Shown here: piece by piece, positions 35,961 to 44,357 of the stretch
Layout: each line of letters opens with the position of its first letter
Position numbering within the stretch: the stretch's first letter is position 1
Assembly (NCBI GenBank): GCA_902575065.1
Contig: CACGPU010000003.1
Location: 62,001-126,000 of the forward strand
DNA: 64,000 bases
Reading direction: 5' to 3'
Origin: an uncultured Alphaproteobacteria bacterium
GTDB lineage: Bacteria; Pseudomonadota; Alphaproteobacteria; HIMB59
The notes under the pieces: generated by a model
Told to the model about the DNA's origin: nothing
Seen by the model: only the letters and a program-made list of their open reading frames with translations
The model's database searches: none
Program-made: the position numbers and the translations under genes

Positions 35961-36437
35961 ATGCCAAGCATAAAGGATATTAAAAAAATTAAGCTTAATG
36001 ATGAATATATATTTTTTGGTCCTGAGTCTATAGTAAGTGAAATTGCAGATAGTATGGATATAAAAAATATAGGGGCTGTTCCTATACTGAATGAACAAAA
36101 AATATTACTTGGTGTTGTTTCAGAAAGAGACATAGTCAGAAAATGTGTCAAAGACGGTAGAGATCCAGATTTGGTCACAGCATCAGATATTATGACATCA
36201 GAAATTATAACTGTGGACTTAAAAACCTCCTCAGAAATTGCAATAAAAATTATGGGAGAAAATAACATCAGGCACCTGCCAGTAGTAGATGATCGAAATA
36301 AATTAATAAATTTTATTTCTCACAGAGACCTTATAAGCTCTGTTAGAGATAGCACAAAACTAAATATAATTTTAATTACATTTATATGTATGATTATTCC
36401 GATAGTTTTTTTAGTTAAGTCATTTGGCTGGATATGA
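35961..36437 (+). CDS. Two-CBS-domain protein with C-terminal membrane anchor
   Basis: The 158-aa protein contains a CBS pair: SIVSEIADSMDIKNIGAVPI then LLGVVSERDIVRKCVKDGRD, and VTASDIMTSEIITVDLKTSS then NNIRHLPVVDDRNKLINFIS. One membrane helix (about residues 133-155, IILITFICMIIPIVFLV) follows. CBS pairs bind adenine nucleotides; the anchor suggests it regulates a membrane partner. It overlaps rmlA by 4 bp, so the two are co-translated. Confidence 0.85.
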   Translation: MPSIKDIKKIKLNDEYIFFGPESIVSEIADSMDIKNIGAVPILNEQKILLGVVSERDIVRKCVKDGRDPDLVTASDIMTSEIITVDLKTSSEIAIKIMGENNIRHLPVVDDRNKLINFISHRDLISSVRDSTKLNIILITFICMIIPIVFLVKSFGWI

Positions 36438-37315
36438 AAACTAAAGGTATTATTCTTGCTGCTGGTAAGGGTACAAGATTAATGCCCGCAACAATACCTG
36501 CCTCAAAACCTTTGTTACCTCTTTACGACAAACCTATGATTTATTATCCACTCGAGACTTTAGTAAGATTAGGAATTAAAGATATATTATTTATTGTTCA
36601 AGAGGACGACCTTACAATATTCAAAAAAACATTTGGAACAGGATCAGTGGTTGGTCTTAATTTTTCATATGAAGTCCAAAAAATTCAAATGGGGATAGCA
36701 GATGCTTACTTTATTGCTGAAAAATTTTTAGACGGCAGCCCATCAGTATTAGCATTAAGTGATAATGTTTTTCTTGGAAAAAATTACTTTGACTATGCAA
36801 ATTCTGCTCTTCTTAAGATGCAAGAGAACGGCGGAAGTGTATTTGGATTGCCAGTTCCAGATCCAGAAAAATTTGGTGTTATTGAATTAGATAACAACAA
36901 AAATATTGTTGGCATTGAAGAAAAACCATCAAAGCCTAAAAGTAATTTGATTATTCCCGGTTTATATTTTTTTGACTCCGAAGCTTCAAAATTTGCAAAA
37001 ACACTCAAACCATCAAACAGAGGCGAATTAGAAATAACTGATTTAATTAAAATATATTTATCTGAAAAAAAACTTGCTTTAGAAATTTTAGATGACTCAA
37101 TTGTTTGGCATGATACTGGTAATGCAAAGGCTCTTCTAGAGGCAGCACAAAAAGTAAAATTATATGAACAAAATAATAATGTAAAAATTGGCTCTTATGA
37201 AATAGCTTCTTACGAACAAGGCTTTATAAACAAAAGTAATTTAAATGATATTGCAGAAAAATTAATCAAGTCTGATTATGGACAATATATCAAAGAATAT
37301 CTAACTCGAAATTAA
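36434..37315 (+). CDS. rmlA: Glucose-1-phosphate thymidylyltransferase-like nucleotidyltransferase
   Basis: The 293-aa enzyme begins GIILAAGKGTRLMPATIPAS followed by KPLLPLYDKPMIYYPLETL, the nucleotide-binding signature of RmlA, then VLALSDNVFLG (Mg-binding Asp), FGVIELDNNKNIVGIEEKP and WHDTGNAKALLEAA. It should make dTDP-glucose (first step to dTDP-rhamnose and related sugars) from dTTP and glucose-1-phosphate. No rmlB, C or D genes are adjacent. A UTP-specific relative is possible but the KPMIYYPL pattern favours RmlA. Confidence 0.85.
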   Translation: MKTKGIILAAGKGTRLMPATIPASKPLLPLYDKPMIYYPLETLVRLGIKDILFIVQEDDLTIFKKTFGTGSVVGLNFSYEVQKIQMGIADAYFIAEKFLDGSPSVLALSDNVFLGKNYFDYANSALLKMQENGGSVFGLPVPDPEKFGVIELDNNKNIVGIEEKPSKPKSNLIIPGLYFFDSEASKFAKTLKPSNRGELEITDLIKIYLSEKKLALEILDDSIVWHDTGNAKALLEAAQKVKLYEQNNNVKIGSYEIASYEQGFINKSNLNDIAEKLIKSDYGQYIKEYLTRN

Positions 37316-37317
37316 TT

Positions 37318-38745
37318 TTAATTCCATTTTGCAGATTCATTATTTAAAAACGTTATAACTTTTTGTTTAAACTGAATTTTTTCATCTTCATCTATAATCA
37401 TTTTATCTAGGTCGGTCTCTAAACTAGAGAGAATTTTATTTTTAGAGTTCCATTTAGATTTGTCATCATCATTAAATCGCTCTTTAATTTCAAATTCATA
37501 ATTTCTTTTGTCATTTTCAGGAAGAGTGTGGGGGGCTATTTCATACAAAATTCGTACAGCTATTTCTTTATATCGGTCATCTTTGAATTGTTTTGCAATT
37601 TCATATTTCTTATCGTTAGGCGCGATATGAAAATCAATCATTAATTTCTTATCTTGATGTGATGGGAAACTCTCGAATATTCTATCTTCAACATTAAATG
37701 TTTCAGGCCATTCTTTTTGATTTGAAAGATGAAGTTTAATAAGACGAGAACAAAACTCCTCATTTTTTTTAATAAAATTTGCTCTTTTTCTTAGTTCATC
37801 TACTCCTATTTCTGCATATTTATTATCTTTGAATGAATAACTTTCATTTAAAAGTGTTTTCGACTTTGACCCATCAAAAACTTCACAAATTCTTTTAGCC
37901 CCATCATTCATTTTCTTAATTAAATCTTTATCTTCTAATTCTATGATTTTAACAGGATCAAAAAGCAAATTATAAACTAAATAGTGATGATTTCTTGATG
38001 GAATGCCTCCAATTAAAGTTTGAGCTTTGATTGTGGGTCTTCTTCCCCAAAAGGTCGTGTTTGTAAAAACTAAATTATCTAGCATGAATCTCTTAGGAGT
38101 GTCTCTATGTCGAAATTCATATGCAGAGTTCCAAATCTTTGGACATCTTATATTTAATGTCTTATTAAGTTCCAATGTGATTAAGCTATCAAAAACAGCA
38201 TCATGAGGACCTGCATCATAGTTTATTGAAATATTATTTAGTTTTGAAATTTCATCTAATTTAAGTATTGGATACCCTTGATCATCAGTATTAAATTTAA
38301 TATGTTCAGGGGTATAAACTGAAACTAATCTTAATATATCAAAAACATCCATACGCACATTATTGTTAGTCACAGTCATGTAAATTTCAGGTAATAAGTT
38401 TTGATAAAGTGCCTGTCGTAAAAAGGGTTCATCAAAATTTATATTATTGAAACCTACAAAAATGGCTGATGAGGATGACCATTGTTGAAATGTTTCATAC
38501 AATTGAGCACTAGCTTCATAATAATTAGGGTAATTATTTTGTATTAAACTAGTTGGATCTACCCCAGTTGTTATTAAAGCACCTGGCTCGAACCATTTTC
38601 CCTCTCTTAACTTGCTATGTATTTCTAATTTGTCTTTAACTTCAAATTTATTATTAGTTAACACAGCACCAACTTGTGTTATTTGATTAAATTTATCATT
38701 ACGACCTGTTGTTTCGAGATCCCAGAAAATATAATGATCACTCAT
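37318..38745 (-). CDS. sbcB: Exodeoxyribonuclease I
   Basis: The 475-aa protein is a full-length ExoI that degrades single-stranded DNA 3'-5' in recombination and mismatch repair. The N-terminal DEDD nuclease has FWDLETTGRND (DxE), FNNINFDEPFLRQAL and AGPHDAVFDSL (HxAxxD). The C-terminal part with the SH3-like and ExoI-specific regions is present. The length matches E. coli SbcB (475). Its 3' end is 2 bp from the convergent rmlA. Confidence 0.93.
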   Translation of the reverse strand: MSDHYIFWDLETTGRNDKFNQITQVGAVLTNNKFEVKDKLEIHSKLREGKWFEPGALITTGVDPTSLIQNNYPNYYEASAQLYETFQQWSSSSAIFVGFNNINFDEPFLRQALYQNLLPEIYMTVTNNNVRMDVFDILRLVSVYTPEHIKFNTDDQGYPILKLDEISKLNNISINYDAGPHDAVFDSLITLELNKTLNIRCPKIWNSAYEFRHRDTPKRFMLDNLVFTNTTFWGRRPTIKAQTLIGGIPSRNHHYLVYNLLFDPVKIIELEDKDLIKKMNDGAKRICEVFDGSKSKTLLNESYSFKDNKYAEIGVDELRKRANFIKKNEEFCSRLIKLHLSNQKEWPETFNVEDRIFESFPSHQDKKLMIDFHIAPNDKKYEIAKQFKDDRYKEIAVRILYEIAPHTLPENDKRNYEFEIKERFNDDDKSKWNSKNKILSSLETDLDKMIIDEDEKIQFKQKVITFLNNESAKWN

Positions 38746-38815
38746 ATTAAAAAATTATATCAATTAAATATTATAATAAAGTTTAAGTTTAATTTGTTAT
38801 TTTGAGAGATTATAT

Positions 38816-38869
38816 AAAACTAGCCCCGGAGGAATAAGTAAGGATAGGAATAAGGATGGAGCTAGTTTT
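38816..38869 (+). ncRNA. Candidate small RNA: hairpin with GGA-rich loop
   Basis: AAAACTAGC (38816-38824) pairs with GCTAGTTTT (38861-38869), and TTTTTGATT continues the U-rich end, so the element looks like a terminator with an oversized loop. The loop is purine-only in long stretches and carries repeated GGA/AGGA motifs (GGAGGA, AAGGAT, AGGAAT, AAGGAT), resembling ribosome-binding or CsrA-type sites. A TATATAA box lies just upstream. No open frame fits. A short regulatory RNA or protein-sponging RNA is an inference. Confidence 0.4.
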
Positions 38870-38924
38870 TGATTGATGTTTTATACTAATTTTTTTTCTA
38901 AAGTCAAATTGCAGATAATAGAGC

Positions 38925-38951
38925 TTAGCTGTGCAAAATTTGCACAGCTAA
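38925..38951. repeat. Perfect 27-base palindrome in the sbcB/Cys-rich-protein spacer
   Basis: Arms TTAGCTGTGCAAA and TTTGCACAGCTAA (13 bp each) flank a single A. Neither side has a U-tract, so it is not a standard terminator, although it lies 12 bp after the stop of the minus-strand small gene and could protect that mRNA end. Its perfect symmetry also suits a regulator or partition-type binding site. Confidence 0.7.
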
Positions 38952-38962
38952 ATATATTGAAT

Positions 38963-39121
38963 TTATTGATTTTTAAATAATTTTTTAATTTTCTTGTAAT
39001 AAATTAGTGAACATTTGGCATTACAAAAAAATACTTTTTTTGGGATATCATAAAACTTAGGATCAGCCCAATATAAAGGCTCCACAATCTTTTTTTTACA
39101 TACTTCACAACTATTATTCAT
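38963..39121 (-). CDS. 52-aa Cys-rich (zinc-ribbon-like) protein
   Basis: The frame begins ATG at 39121 and encodes MNNSCEVCKKKIVEPLYWAD, then a PKFYDIPKKV segment, FFCNAKCSLI and a basic tail. CxxC plus CxxxC spaced about 25 residues apart looks like a treble-clef or zinc-ribbon knuckle. It starts 9 bp after the tyrosine-phosphatase stop codon, so it is probably in the same operon. Homology to a named family cannot be claimed. Confidence 0.65.
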   Translation of the reverse strand: MNNSCEVCKKKIVEPLYWADPKFYDIPKKVFFCNAKCSLIYYKKIKKLFKNQ

Positions 39122-39130
39122 TTAGTTATC

Positions 39131-39637
39131 CTAAAAATTTAACTCTACTATCCTACTTTCTTCTATAGGCTCAGGGTCAAAGTACGGAACTGAACCATAG
39201 AGTCTGTTATCTAAACCCAATATTTCATCATAATATCTCATCATAATCTTATTAGGGCTAGCGTGTGGTGCAATTTCTTTTAAGTTTTCAATTATAAGCT
39301 CAATATTTTCAGGGGAGTATTTTGCGGCTATGCCTAAACTTGTTGCAGTAGATCGACTTATACCCATATGACAATGGACTAAAATAGGTTTGGTTTTATC
39401 CCAATCATCTGTGAAATCTAATAATTCTTGAGTATGATATTTCTCAGGTAATATAAATCCCTCTCTTGGCTCAGAAATATCATCAATTAACATTTTCAAG
39501 TGTCTATTTTTATCCATACCTGATGGGGTTTCAGGCTCAAAATTTTTATTAATAATTGTAAGCATTTTATCTGGGCTGAATTTATCAACACACTCTTGGA
39601 TATCTGCTAATCCACAAATAATTATTTTTTTTTGCAT
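39131..39637 (-). CDS. Protein tyrosine/dual-specificity phosphatase-like protein
   Basis: The 168-aa protein carries the PTP loop VHCHMGISRSTA with nucleophile Cys89 and Arg95, fitting CX5R. The preceding DDISEPREGF region may supply the general acid Asp. The compact size matches small bacterial dual-specificity phosphatases (DSP/Siw14-like). Substrate unknown; phospho-protein, inositol phosphate or nucleotide substrates are all possible. It is followed closely by a Cys-rich small protein gene. Confidence 0.8.
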   Translation of the reverse strand: MQKKIIICGLADIQECVDKFSPDKMLTIINKNFEPETPSGMDKNRHLKMLIDDISEPREGFILPEKYHTQELLDFTDDWDKTKPILVHCHMGISRSTATSLGIAAKYSPENIELIIENLKEIAPHASPNKIMMRYYDEILGLDNRLYGSVPYFDPEPIEESRIVELNF

Positions 39638-39693
39638 AAGAAGTTCAATTAATATATAGCTTAAACAATCGTTAAGAAAGAATATTTATTTTC

Positions 39694-40653
39694 ATGGTAT
39701 CTCAATTAGACAGTCTTAAAAAATTTTCATCAGTTGTTGCTGACACAGGAGATATTGACAGTATTCAAAAATTTAACCCAGATGACTGTACTACTAATCC
39801 ATCTTTAATATTTAAAGCTGTTCAATCAAATAAATACAAAAAACTAGTTGATGAAGTAATAAGTAATTCAAAAAGTAGAAAATTTTCTCAAACTGAGGAT
39901 CAAGTTAATTACATTGCTGATCAACTAACTATTGCTTTTGGTATAGAATTAACAAAAATCGTGCCAGGATATGTTTCTACCGAGGTCGACTCTGATTTAT
40001 CGTTTAATACCGAAGCTACTGTTGAAAAGGCAAAGCAAATAATCAATAGCTATGAGCAATCAGGCGTCCCCAAGAATAGAATATTAATTAAAATTGCAGG
40101 CACATGGGAAGGAATACAAGCAGTAAAAAAATTAGAGGCAGAGGGAATATCTTGTAATTGCACACTCATTTTTTCTTTAACACAAGCAATAGCTTGTGCC
40201 GAAGCAGGAGCATTTTTAATCTCACCATTTGTGGGAAGGATACTTGACTGGTTTAAATCAAATACACAAAAAGATTATGACTCATCAAATGACCCAGGTG
40301 TTGAGAGTGTTGAAAAGATTTATAATTATTTTAAAAAATTTAATTATAACACTATTGTTATGGCAGCATCATTTAGAAATAAGGATGAAATAATTAATTT
40401 AGCCGGATGTGATAAATTAACTATCAGCCCAACTCTTTTAGAGGAGTTAAGCCAAAACGATGATGAAATTAAACTTAAATTATCAAAAGAAAACTCATCT
40501 TCATTAGATATTGAGAGAATTAATGTGAATGAGAGCTCATTTCGTTGGCATTTGAATGAAAATCAGATGGCATCTTTTAAACTAGCTGAGGGTATTAGAT
40601 TATTTAATAAGGATTTATTGAAGTTAAAAGAATTGATTAGAGGCCAATTATAA
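39694..40653 (+). CDS. tal: Transaldolase
   Basis: The 319-aa class I transaldolase of the non-oxidative pentose phosphate pathway moves a dihydroxyacetone unit between sugar phosphates. KFNPDDCTTNPSLIFKAVQS at the N-terminus, RILIKIAGTWEGIQA with the Schiff-base Lys, and CTLIFSLTQAIACAEAGAFL then ISPFVGRILDW are diagnostic of the TalB type. Confidence 0.96.
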   Translation: MVSQLDSLKKFSSVVADTGDIDSIQKFNPDDCTTNPSLIFKAVQSNKYKKLVDEVISNSKSRKFSQTEDQVNYIADQLTIAFGIELTKIVPGYVSTEVDSDLSFNTEATVEKAKQIINSYEQSGVPKNRILIKIAGTWEGIQAVKKLEAEGISCNCTLIFSLTQAIACAEAGAFLISPFVGRILDWFKSNTQKDYDSSNDPGVESVEKIYNYFKKFNYNTIVMAASFRNKDEIINLAGCDKLTISPTLLEELSQNDDEIKLKLSKENSSSLDIERINVNESSFRWHLNENQMASFKLAEGIRLFNKDLLKLKELIRGQL

Positions 40654-40691
40654 TTATTGCACAAATCACTTCAAAATTATAAATAATAAAT

Positions 40692-41237
40692 ATGGAAAAT
40701 AAAAATATAACAATTTTAAGTCAGTACGCTCAAAGTAATCTATCTAAGATATTATTTTCTCTTTTGGGAATTATTCTTTTATCAATTTCTAGTAAAATTA
40801 GTATTCCCTTCTATCCTGTGCCTATGACATTACAAACCTTTGTTGTATATTTTATTGCTGCCTCAATGGGTATGGTTGGTTTTTATGCAACTGTTTCATA
40901 TGTTATTCTTGGACTTATTGGTCTTCCTATCTTTGCTGCTGGTGGAGGTTTTGGTTATGTCATGTCACCAACCTTTGGATTTCTTTATGGAATGATTTTA
41001 GCTTCATTTGCAATAGCATTTTTTTCAAAAAATCTTTTCAATAAAAACTTAATAAAAATTATTTTATCTATTTTTATAGGCGCGTTAATTATTTTTGTTT
41101 GTGGTATTGCCCACTTATCTAGCTTCATAGGACTAGAGAAATCTATCAACGCAGGCTTATACCCATTTATTTACAGTGAACTTTTAAAGATAGCACTTGC
41201 TACTTCTTTAACGTATTTGCTAATAAAAAAAAATTAA
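40692..41237 (+). CDS. bioY: Biotin transporter BioY
   Basis: The 181-aa membrane protein is the S-component of a biotin ECF transporter. ISIPFYPVPMTLQTFVVYFI and the GLIGLPIFAAGGGFGYVMSP then TFGFLYG stretch are the BioY signatures; six helices are evident. No energy-coupling genes (ecfA, ecfT or bioMN) are nearby, so it may work alone or with distant partners. Biotin scavenging suits a streamlined marine cell. Confidence 0.93.
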   Translation: MENKNITILSQYAQSNLSKILFSLLGIILLSISSKISIPFYPVPMTLQTFVVYFIAASMGMVGFYATVSYVILGLIGLPIFAAGGGFGYVMSPTFGFLYGMILASFAIAFFSKNLFNKNLIKIILSIFIGALIIFVCGIAHLSSFIGLEKSINAGLYPFIYSELLKIALATSLTYLLIKKN

Positions 41238-41701
41238 TCTGGTATAAAGTTTAAAGCTATACCATTATTACAGTATCTTAAACCTGTTGGTTCTGGGCCA
41301 TCTTTGAAGACGTGTCCGTGATGCCCGCCACATTTAGCACAGTGATATTCTTTTCGTGGAAAAACCAATTTAAAATCTGTTTTAAAACCCAAAGCGTTAG
41401 GAAGATAATCAAAAAATGAAGGCCAGCCAGTTCCGCTATCATATTTCATTTCCGAAGAAAATAGTGGTAATTCACATCCTGCACAATGGTAGGTACCTTT
41501 CCTTTTTTCATTGTTAAGCACGCTAAACCCTGGTCGTTCAGTTCCATGCTGCCTCAATATGTAATACTCTTCATCCGATAATCTCAATTTCCATTCCTCA
41601 TCTGAAAGAATTAATTTTTCCATAGCAACCAACGGTTTATATCCAACAAAACATCCCCCAATAAGTACTGATATAAATCTTCTTCTGTTTAAAACAACCA
41701 T
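41234..41701 (-). CDS. msrB: Peptide-methionine (R)-S-oxide reductase MsrB with Tat signal
   Basis: The 155-aa protein combines a twin-arginine signal (NRRRFISVLIGGCFVG) with an MsrB domain. Zinc cysteines lie in CAGCELPLF and YHCAKCGGHHGHVF; GTGWPSFFDY and the catalytic Cys144 in LRYCNNGIALNFIP are conserved. It would repair oxidised methionines of exported proteins. Redox supply from the membrane is required; the ccdA gene at 46.4 kb may serve that. It is convergent with bioY, overlapping by 4 bp. Confidence 0.92.
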   Translation of the reverse strand: MVVLNRRRFISVLIGGCFVGYKPLVAMEKLILSDEEWKLRLSDEEYYILRQHGTERPGFSVLNNEKRKGTYHCAGCELPLFSSEMKYDSGTGWPSFFDYLPNALGFKTDFKLVFPRKEYHCAKCGGHHGHVFKDGPEPTGLRYCNNGIALNFIPD

Positions 41702-41736
41702 AAAATATCAGGGATAAATTATAATAATTGAAAATA

Positions 41737-41820
41737 CTATTTCTTTTTAGCTCTTCTTTTAGCTCTTCTTTTTCGTGAACCGATTTTTCTTCTGCCTCTG
41801 TGTTTTTTAGGATAACCCAT
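41737..41820 (-). CDS. 27-aa Arg/Lys-rich peptide, possibly ribosomal or nucleic-acid-binding
   Basis: ATG at 41820 opens a 27-codon frame ending with TAG, 36 bp upstream of msrB. The peptide begins MGYPKKHRGRRKIGSRKRRA and ends KRRAKKK; more than half of its residues are Arg or Lys. Composition and size recall tiny ribosomal proteins (THX, bL37, or the AURKAIP1/mS38 tail) but I cannot match it to one. The KRRA repeat comes from a duplicated AGCTCTTCTTTT block on the plus strand. A TATTAT box lies about 8 bases before the ATG, with no ribosome-binding site. Confidence 0.5.
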   Translation of the reverse strand: MGYPKKHRGRRKIGSRKRRAKRRAKKK

Positions 41821-41892
41821 GACGGCGTATAATAGATATTTAACCTCAAAAATAAACATATTTTTTTAATATGATTCATATATTTTAAGTAA

Positions 41893-43089
41893 ATGAGAAC
41901 AATTCTATTAGTTTTAGTTGCTGGATTAATACTGTCAGTTGGAAACGGATTTAGAATGTCTCTTGGGATATATGTACCAGATCTTTTAAGTTCTACAGTT
42001 TTTAGTGCATCAATAATTGGTCTGACATATGGTCTTTTTAATTTGCTCTGGGGAGCTATGTCACCCATTGCAGGTGCATTTGCTGAACAAAAGGGTTATG
42101 TAAAAACACTTTGTTTTGGCTTCTTTGGTGTTTCTCTTAGTTTCTATGTTGCTTCTTCAGCAATACACCCTTTACATTTTTTATTTGGTATTGGCATAAT
42201 TGGAGGTATTTCAGCTGGTGTTGTTTCTGTACCAGTTATAATTGGTGGAGTCTCAAAATATTTTGAAGATGACAAAACACAAAGCACAGTCACAGGAATA
42301 CTTATGTCTCTTGCTGCTACAGGGATGTTTATATTTACACCAATTAACCAATTTTTAGTCACAACCTTTAAATGGAGTTTTTCTTTTCAAATTACATCTA
42401 TGTTTTTTCTGTTCATTATTCCTCTTTCACTTATATTCCTTTTACCTAAGCCACAAAAAAAAGATAAGAGAGAATTTACAAAAAGAAAAATATCAGATGT
42501 CATAAAAAAAGCCTTTAAGGATAAAAGTTATAACTATCTTATTTTAGGATTTTTTGTTTGTGGCTTACATGTTGCTTTAATTTCAAACTATCTTCCAGTT
42601 TTTGCAAAAATTAAAGGTTTAGAAACTACGATAGCTGCAACAGGACTCACTTTAATTGGGTTATTTAATATGATTGGTACTTTAATATCAGGAAAGGTTT
42701 CAGGTATTATTAAAAAAAAATATATATTATCATTTATTTATTTTGTAAGAAGCATAGTAATTTTCTTATTATTAATTTTGCCTACTAACAATTTTACTAT
42801 TATAGCCTTCAGTTGTTGTATTGGTCTTTTATGGTTATCAACTGTACCACCGACTTCAGGAATTGTTTCAAATAGATTTGGTACAAGATACCTTTCTACC
42901 TTATTTGGGATTGTAATGGTTTCCCATCAAGCAGGAGCATTTCTTGGCTCTTTTATTGGTGGTTTAGTTATAGATGTTTATGGCTCACTCGATATAGCTT
43001 GGATAATGGCGATAGTAATTTCTCTATTTTCTGCAATCATCCATTTTCCAATAATAGAAAAAGAAAAATCCGAAGAAGTTTTTGCCTAA
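41893..43089 (+). CDS. MFS transporter (OFA/monocarboxylate-like)
   Basis: The 398-aa protein has twelve helices. FRMSLGIYVPDLLSSTVFSA, SIIGLTYGLFNLLWGAMSPI and AGAFAEQKGYVKTL form the first-half signature, and NRFGTRYLSTLFGIVMVSHQ then AGAFLGSFIGG is the monocarboxylate-type motif of the second half. Likely substrate is an organic anion. The ATG has little ribosome-binding sequence. It overlaps the next transporter gene by 8 bp. Confidence 0.87.
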   Translation: MRTILLVLVAGLILSVGNGFRMSLGIYVPDLLSSTVFSASIIGLTYGLFNLLWGAMSPIAGAFAEQKGYVKTLCFGFFGVSLSFYVASSAIHPLHFLFGIGIIGGISAGVVSVPVIIGGVSKYFEDDKTQSTVTGILMSLAATGMFIFTPINQFLVTTFKWSFSFQITSMFFLFIIPLSLIFLLPKPQKKDKREFTKRKISDVIKKAFKDKSYNYLILGFFVCGLHVALISNYLPVFAKIKGLETTIAATGLTLIGLFNMIGTLISGKVSGIIKKKYILSFIYFVRSIVIFLLLILPTNNFTIIAFSCCIGLLWLSTVPPTSGIVSNRFGTRYLSTLFGIVMVSHQAGAFLGSFIGGLVIDVYGSLDIAWIMAIVISLFSAIIHFPIIEKEKSEEVFA

Positions 43090-43957
43090 TTTAAAAATTA
43101 ATCCTTTTCTAATACTAATTATTGGCGCAGTTAGTATTGCCTTTTCTCCTATATTTGTTCGACTTTCTGAGGTTGACCCAATAATGACAGCTTTTTTTAG
43201 AATATTCGTAAGCCTTCCCTTTTTTTTATTGTTTGGGTCACTGAAAATTATTGAAAAAGTAAACTTTCCTGTCTTAAAAAATAAATTTTTAATTATTTTT
43301 ATTTCAGGTGTATTTTTTTCATTAGATTTAATTTGTTGGCATTTATCTATCAAACTTACCACAGTTTCCAAGGCAACATTTTTATCTAATTTAGCTCCAA
43401 TTGTAGTAATATTATTTTCTTTAATATTTCTTAAAGAAAAATTTTCTAAGTTTTTTTTTATTGCCATATTTATTTCTATGAGTGGTATGACCTTGTTATT
43501 AGGTGAGAGTTTTCAATTTTATAAATCACAATTTTTGGGAGACCTTTTAGGTGTTCTAACAGCAATTTGGTATGGTTTTTATATTCTTACTATTAGCCAA
43601 TTAAGAAAAGATTTAAATTCAAGTACGATTATGTTTTTTTCGGGATGTGTAAGTTCAATTATTTTACTTTTAGTCGCGATATTTTTTGAACAAAGTTTAG
43701 TGCCAAAGTCTTTTTACGCGATAGCAATTCTATTTTTATTAGGTTTTGTATGCCAATTCATAGGACAATCTTTTATAGCTTACTCTCTAGCATTTTTATC
43801 TGCTTCCTTATCATCTTTGAGTCTTTTGATACAACCTATTGCTGCAACCTTATTGGCGTACTTTTTTTTTCAAGAAAAATTAACTATGATCCAATTTTTT
43901 GGAAGTACATTAATCCTGATTGGTATTTATATAGCTAAAACAAAATATGAAAATTAA
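43082..43957 (+). CDS. DMT-superfamily (EamA) transporter
   Basis: The 291-aa membrane protein has ten helices in two EamA repeats; FLILIIGAVSIAFSPIFVRL, FFRIFVSLPFF and ATLLAYFFFQEKLTMIQFFG are typical. A TTG start at 43082 gives an 8-bp overlap with the MFS gene. Substrate unknown. Confidence 0.88.
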   Translation: MPNLKINPFLILIIGAVSIAFSPIFVRLSEVDPIMTAFFRIFVSLPFFLLFGSLKIIEKVNFPVLKNKFLIIFISGVFFSLDLICWHLSIKLTTVSKATFLSNLAPIVVILFSLIFLKEKFSKFFFIAIFISMSGMTLLLGESFQFYKSQFLGDLLGVLTAIWYGFYILTISQLRKDLNSSTIMFFSGCVSSIILLLVAIFFEQSLVPKSFYAIAILFLLGFVCQFIGQSFIAYSLAFLSASLSSLSLLIQPIAATLLAYFFFQEKLTMIQFFGSTLILIGIYIAKTKYEN

Positions 43958-44357
43958 ACGAATAAAAGTTGTAGCAGGTTTAATACTTCAAAATGATAAA
44001 CTTTTAATATGTCAAAGACCAAACTTTAAGGATCATCCATTAAAATGGGAATTTCCTGGAGGTAAAATCAAAAATTATGAGACTAATGAAGAGGCCTTAA
44101 TAAGAGAAATTAATGAAGAGTTATCAATTAACATAATTAATTGTGAGGAACTAATCAGTTATAATTACAATTACAAAGATTTAAATAAAACGGTATTCAT
44201 AAACTTTTATTTAATTAACAATTTCAGTGGTAAGGTTTTAAATAATTTTCATAAAGAACTAAAATGGATTGAAATTAAGGATATTCGTGAATATGATTTT
44301 TTAGAGGGAGACCTTAAAATAATTGATTATATAAGTAGTAATGACTTTAAATATTAA
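43947..44357 (+). CDS. mutT: NUDIX hydrolase, MutT-like (8-oxo-dGTP diphosphatase)
   Basis: The 136-aa protein has a full Nudix box: GGKIKNYETNEEALIREINE followed by EL (GX5EX7REUXEEXGU with Ser for the last Gly). VVAGLILQNDKLLICQRP and WEFPGGK are MutT-like, so sanitising oxidised dGTP is likely. It overlaps the upstream transporter by 11 bp and leucine dehydrogenase by 17 bp. Confidence 0.86.
   Translation: MKIKRIKVVAGLILQNDKLLICQRPNFKDHPLKWEFPGGKIKNYETNEEALIREINEELSINIINCEELISYNYNYKDLNKTVFINFYLINNFSGKVLNNFHKELKWIEIKDIREYDFLEGDLKIIDYISSNDFKY

Noticed and set aside
41637-42068. 143-aa minus-strand frame spanning the msrB start and the 5' end of the MFS gene
   Set aside because: It crosses three better-supported genes in another frame and has no domain.
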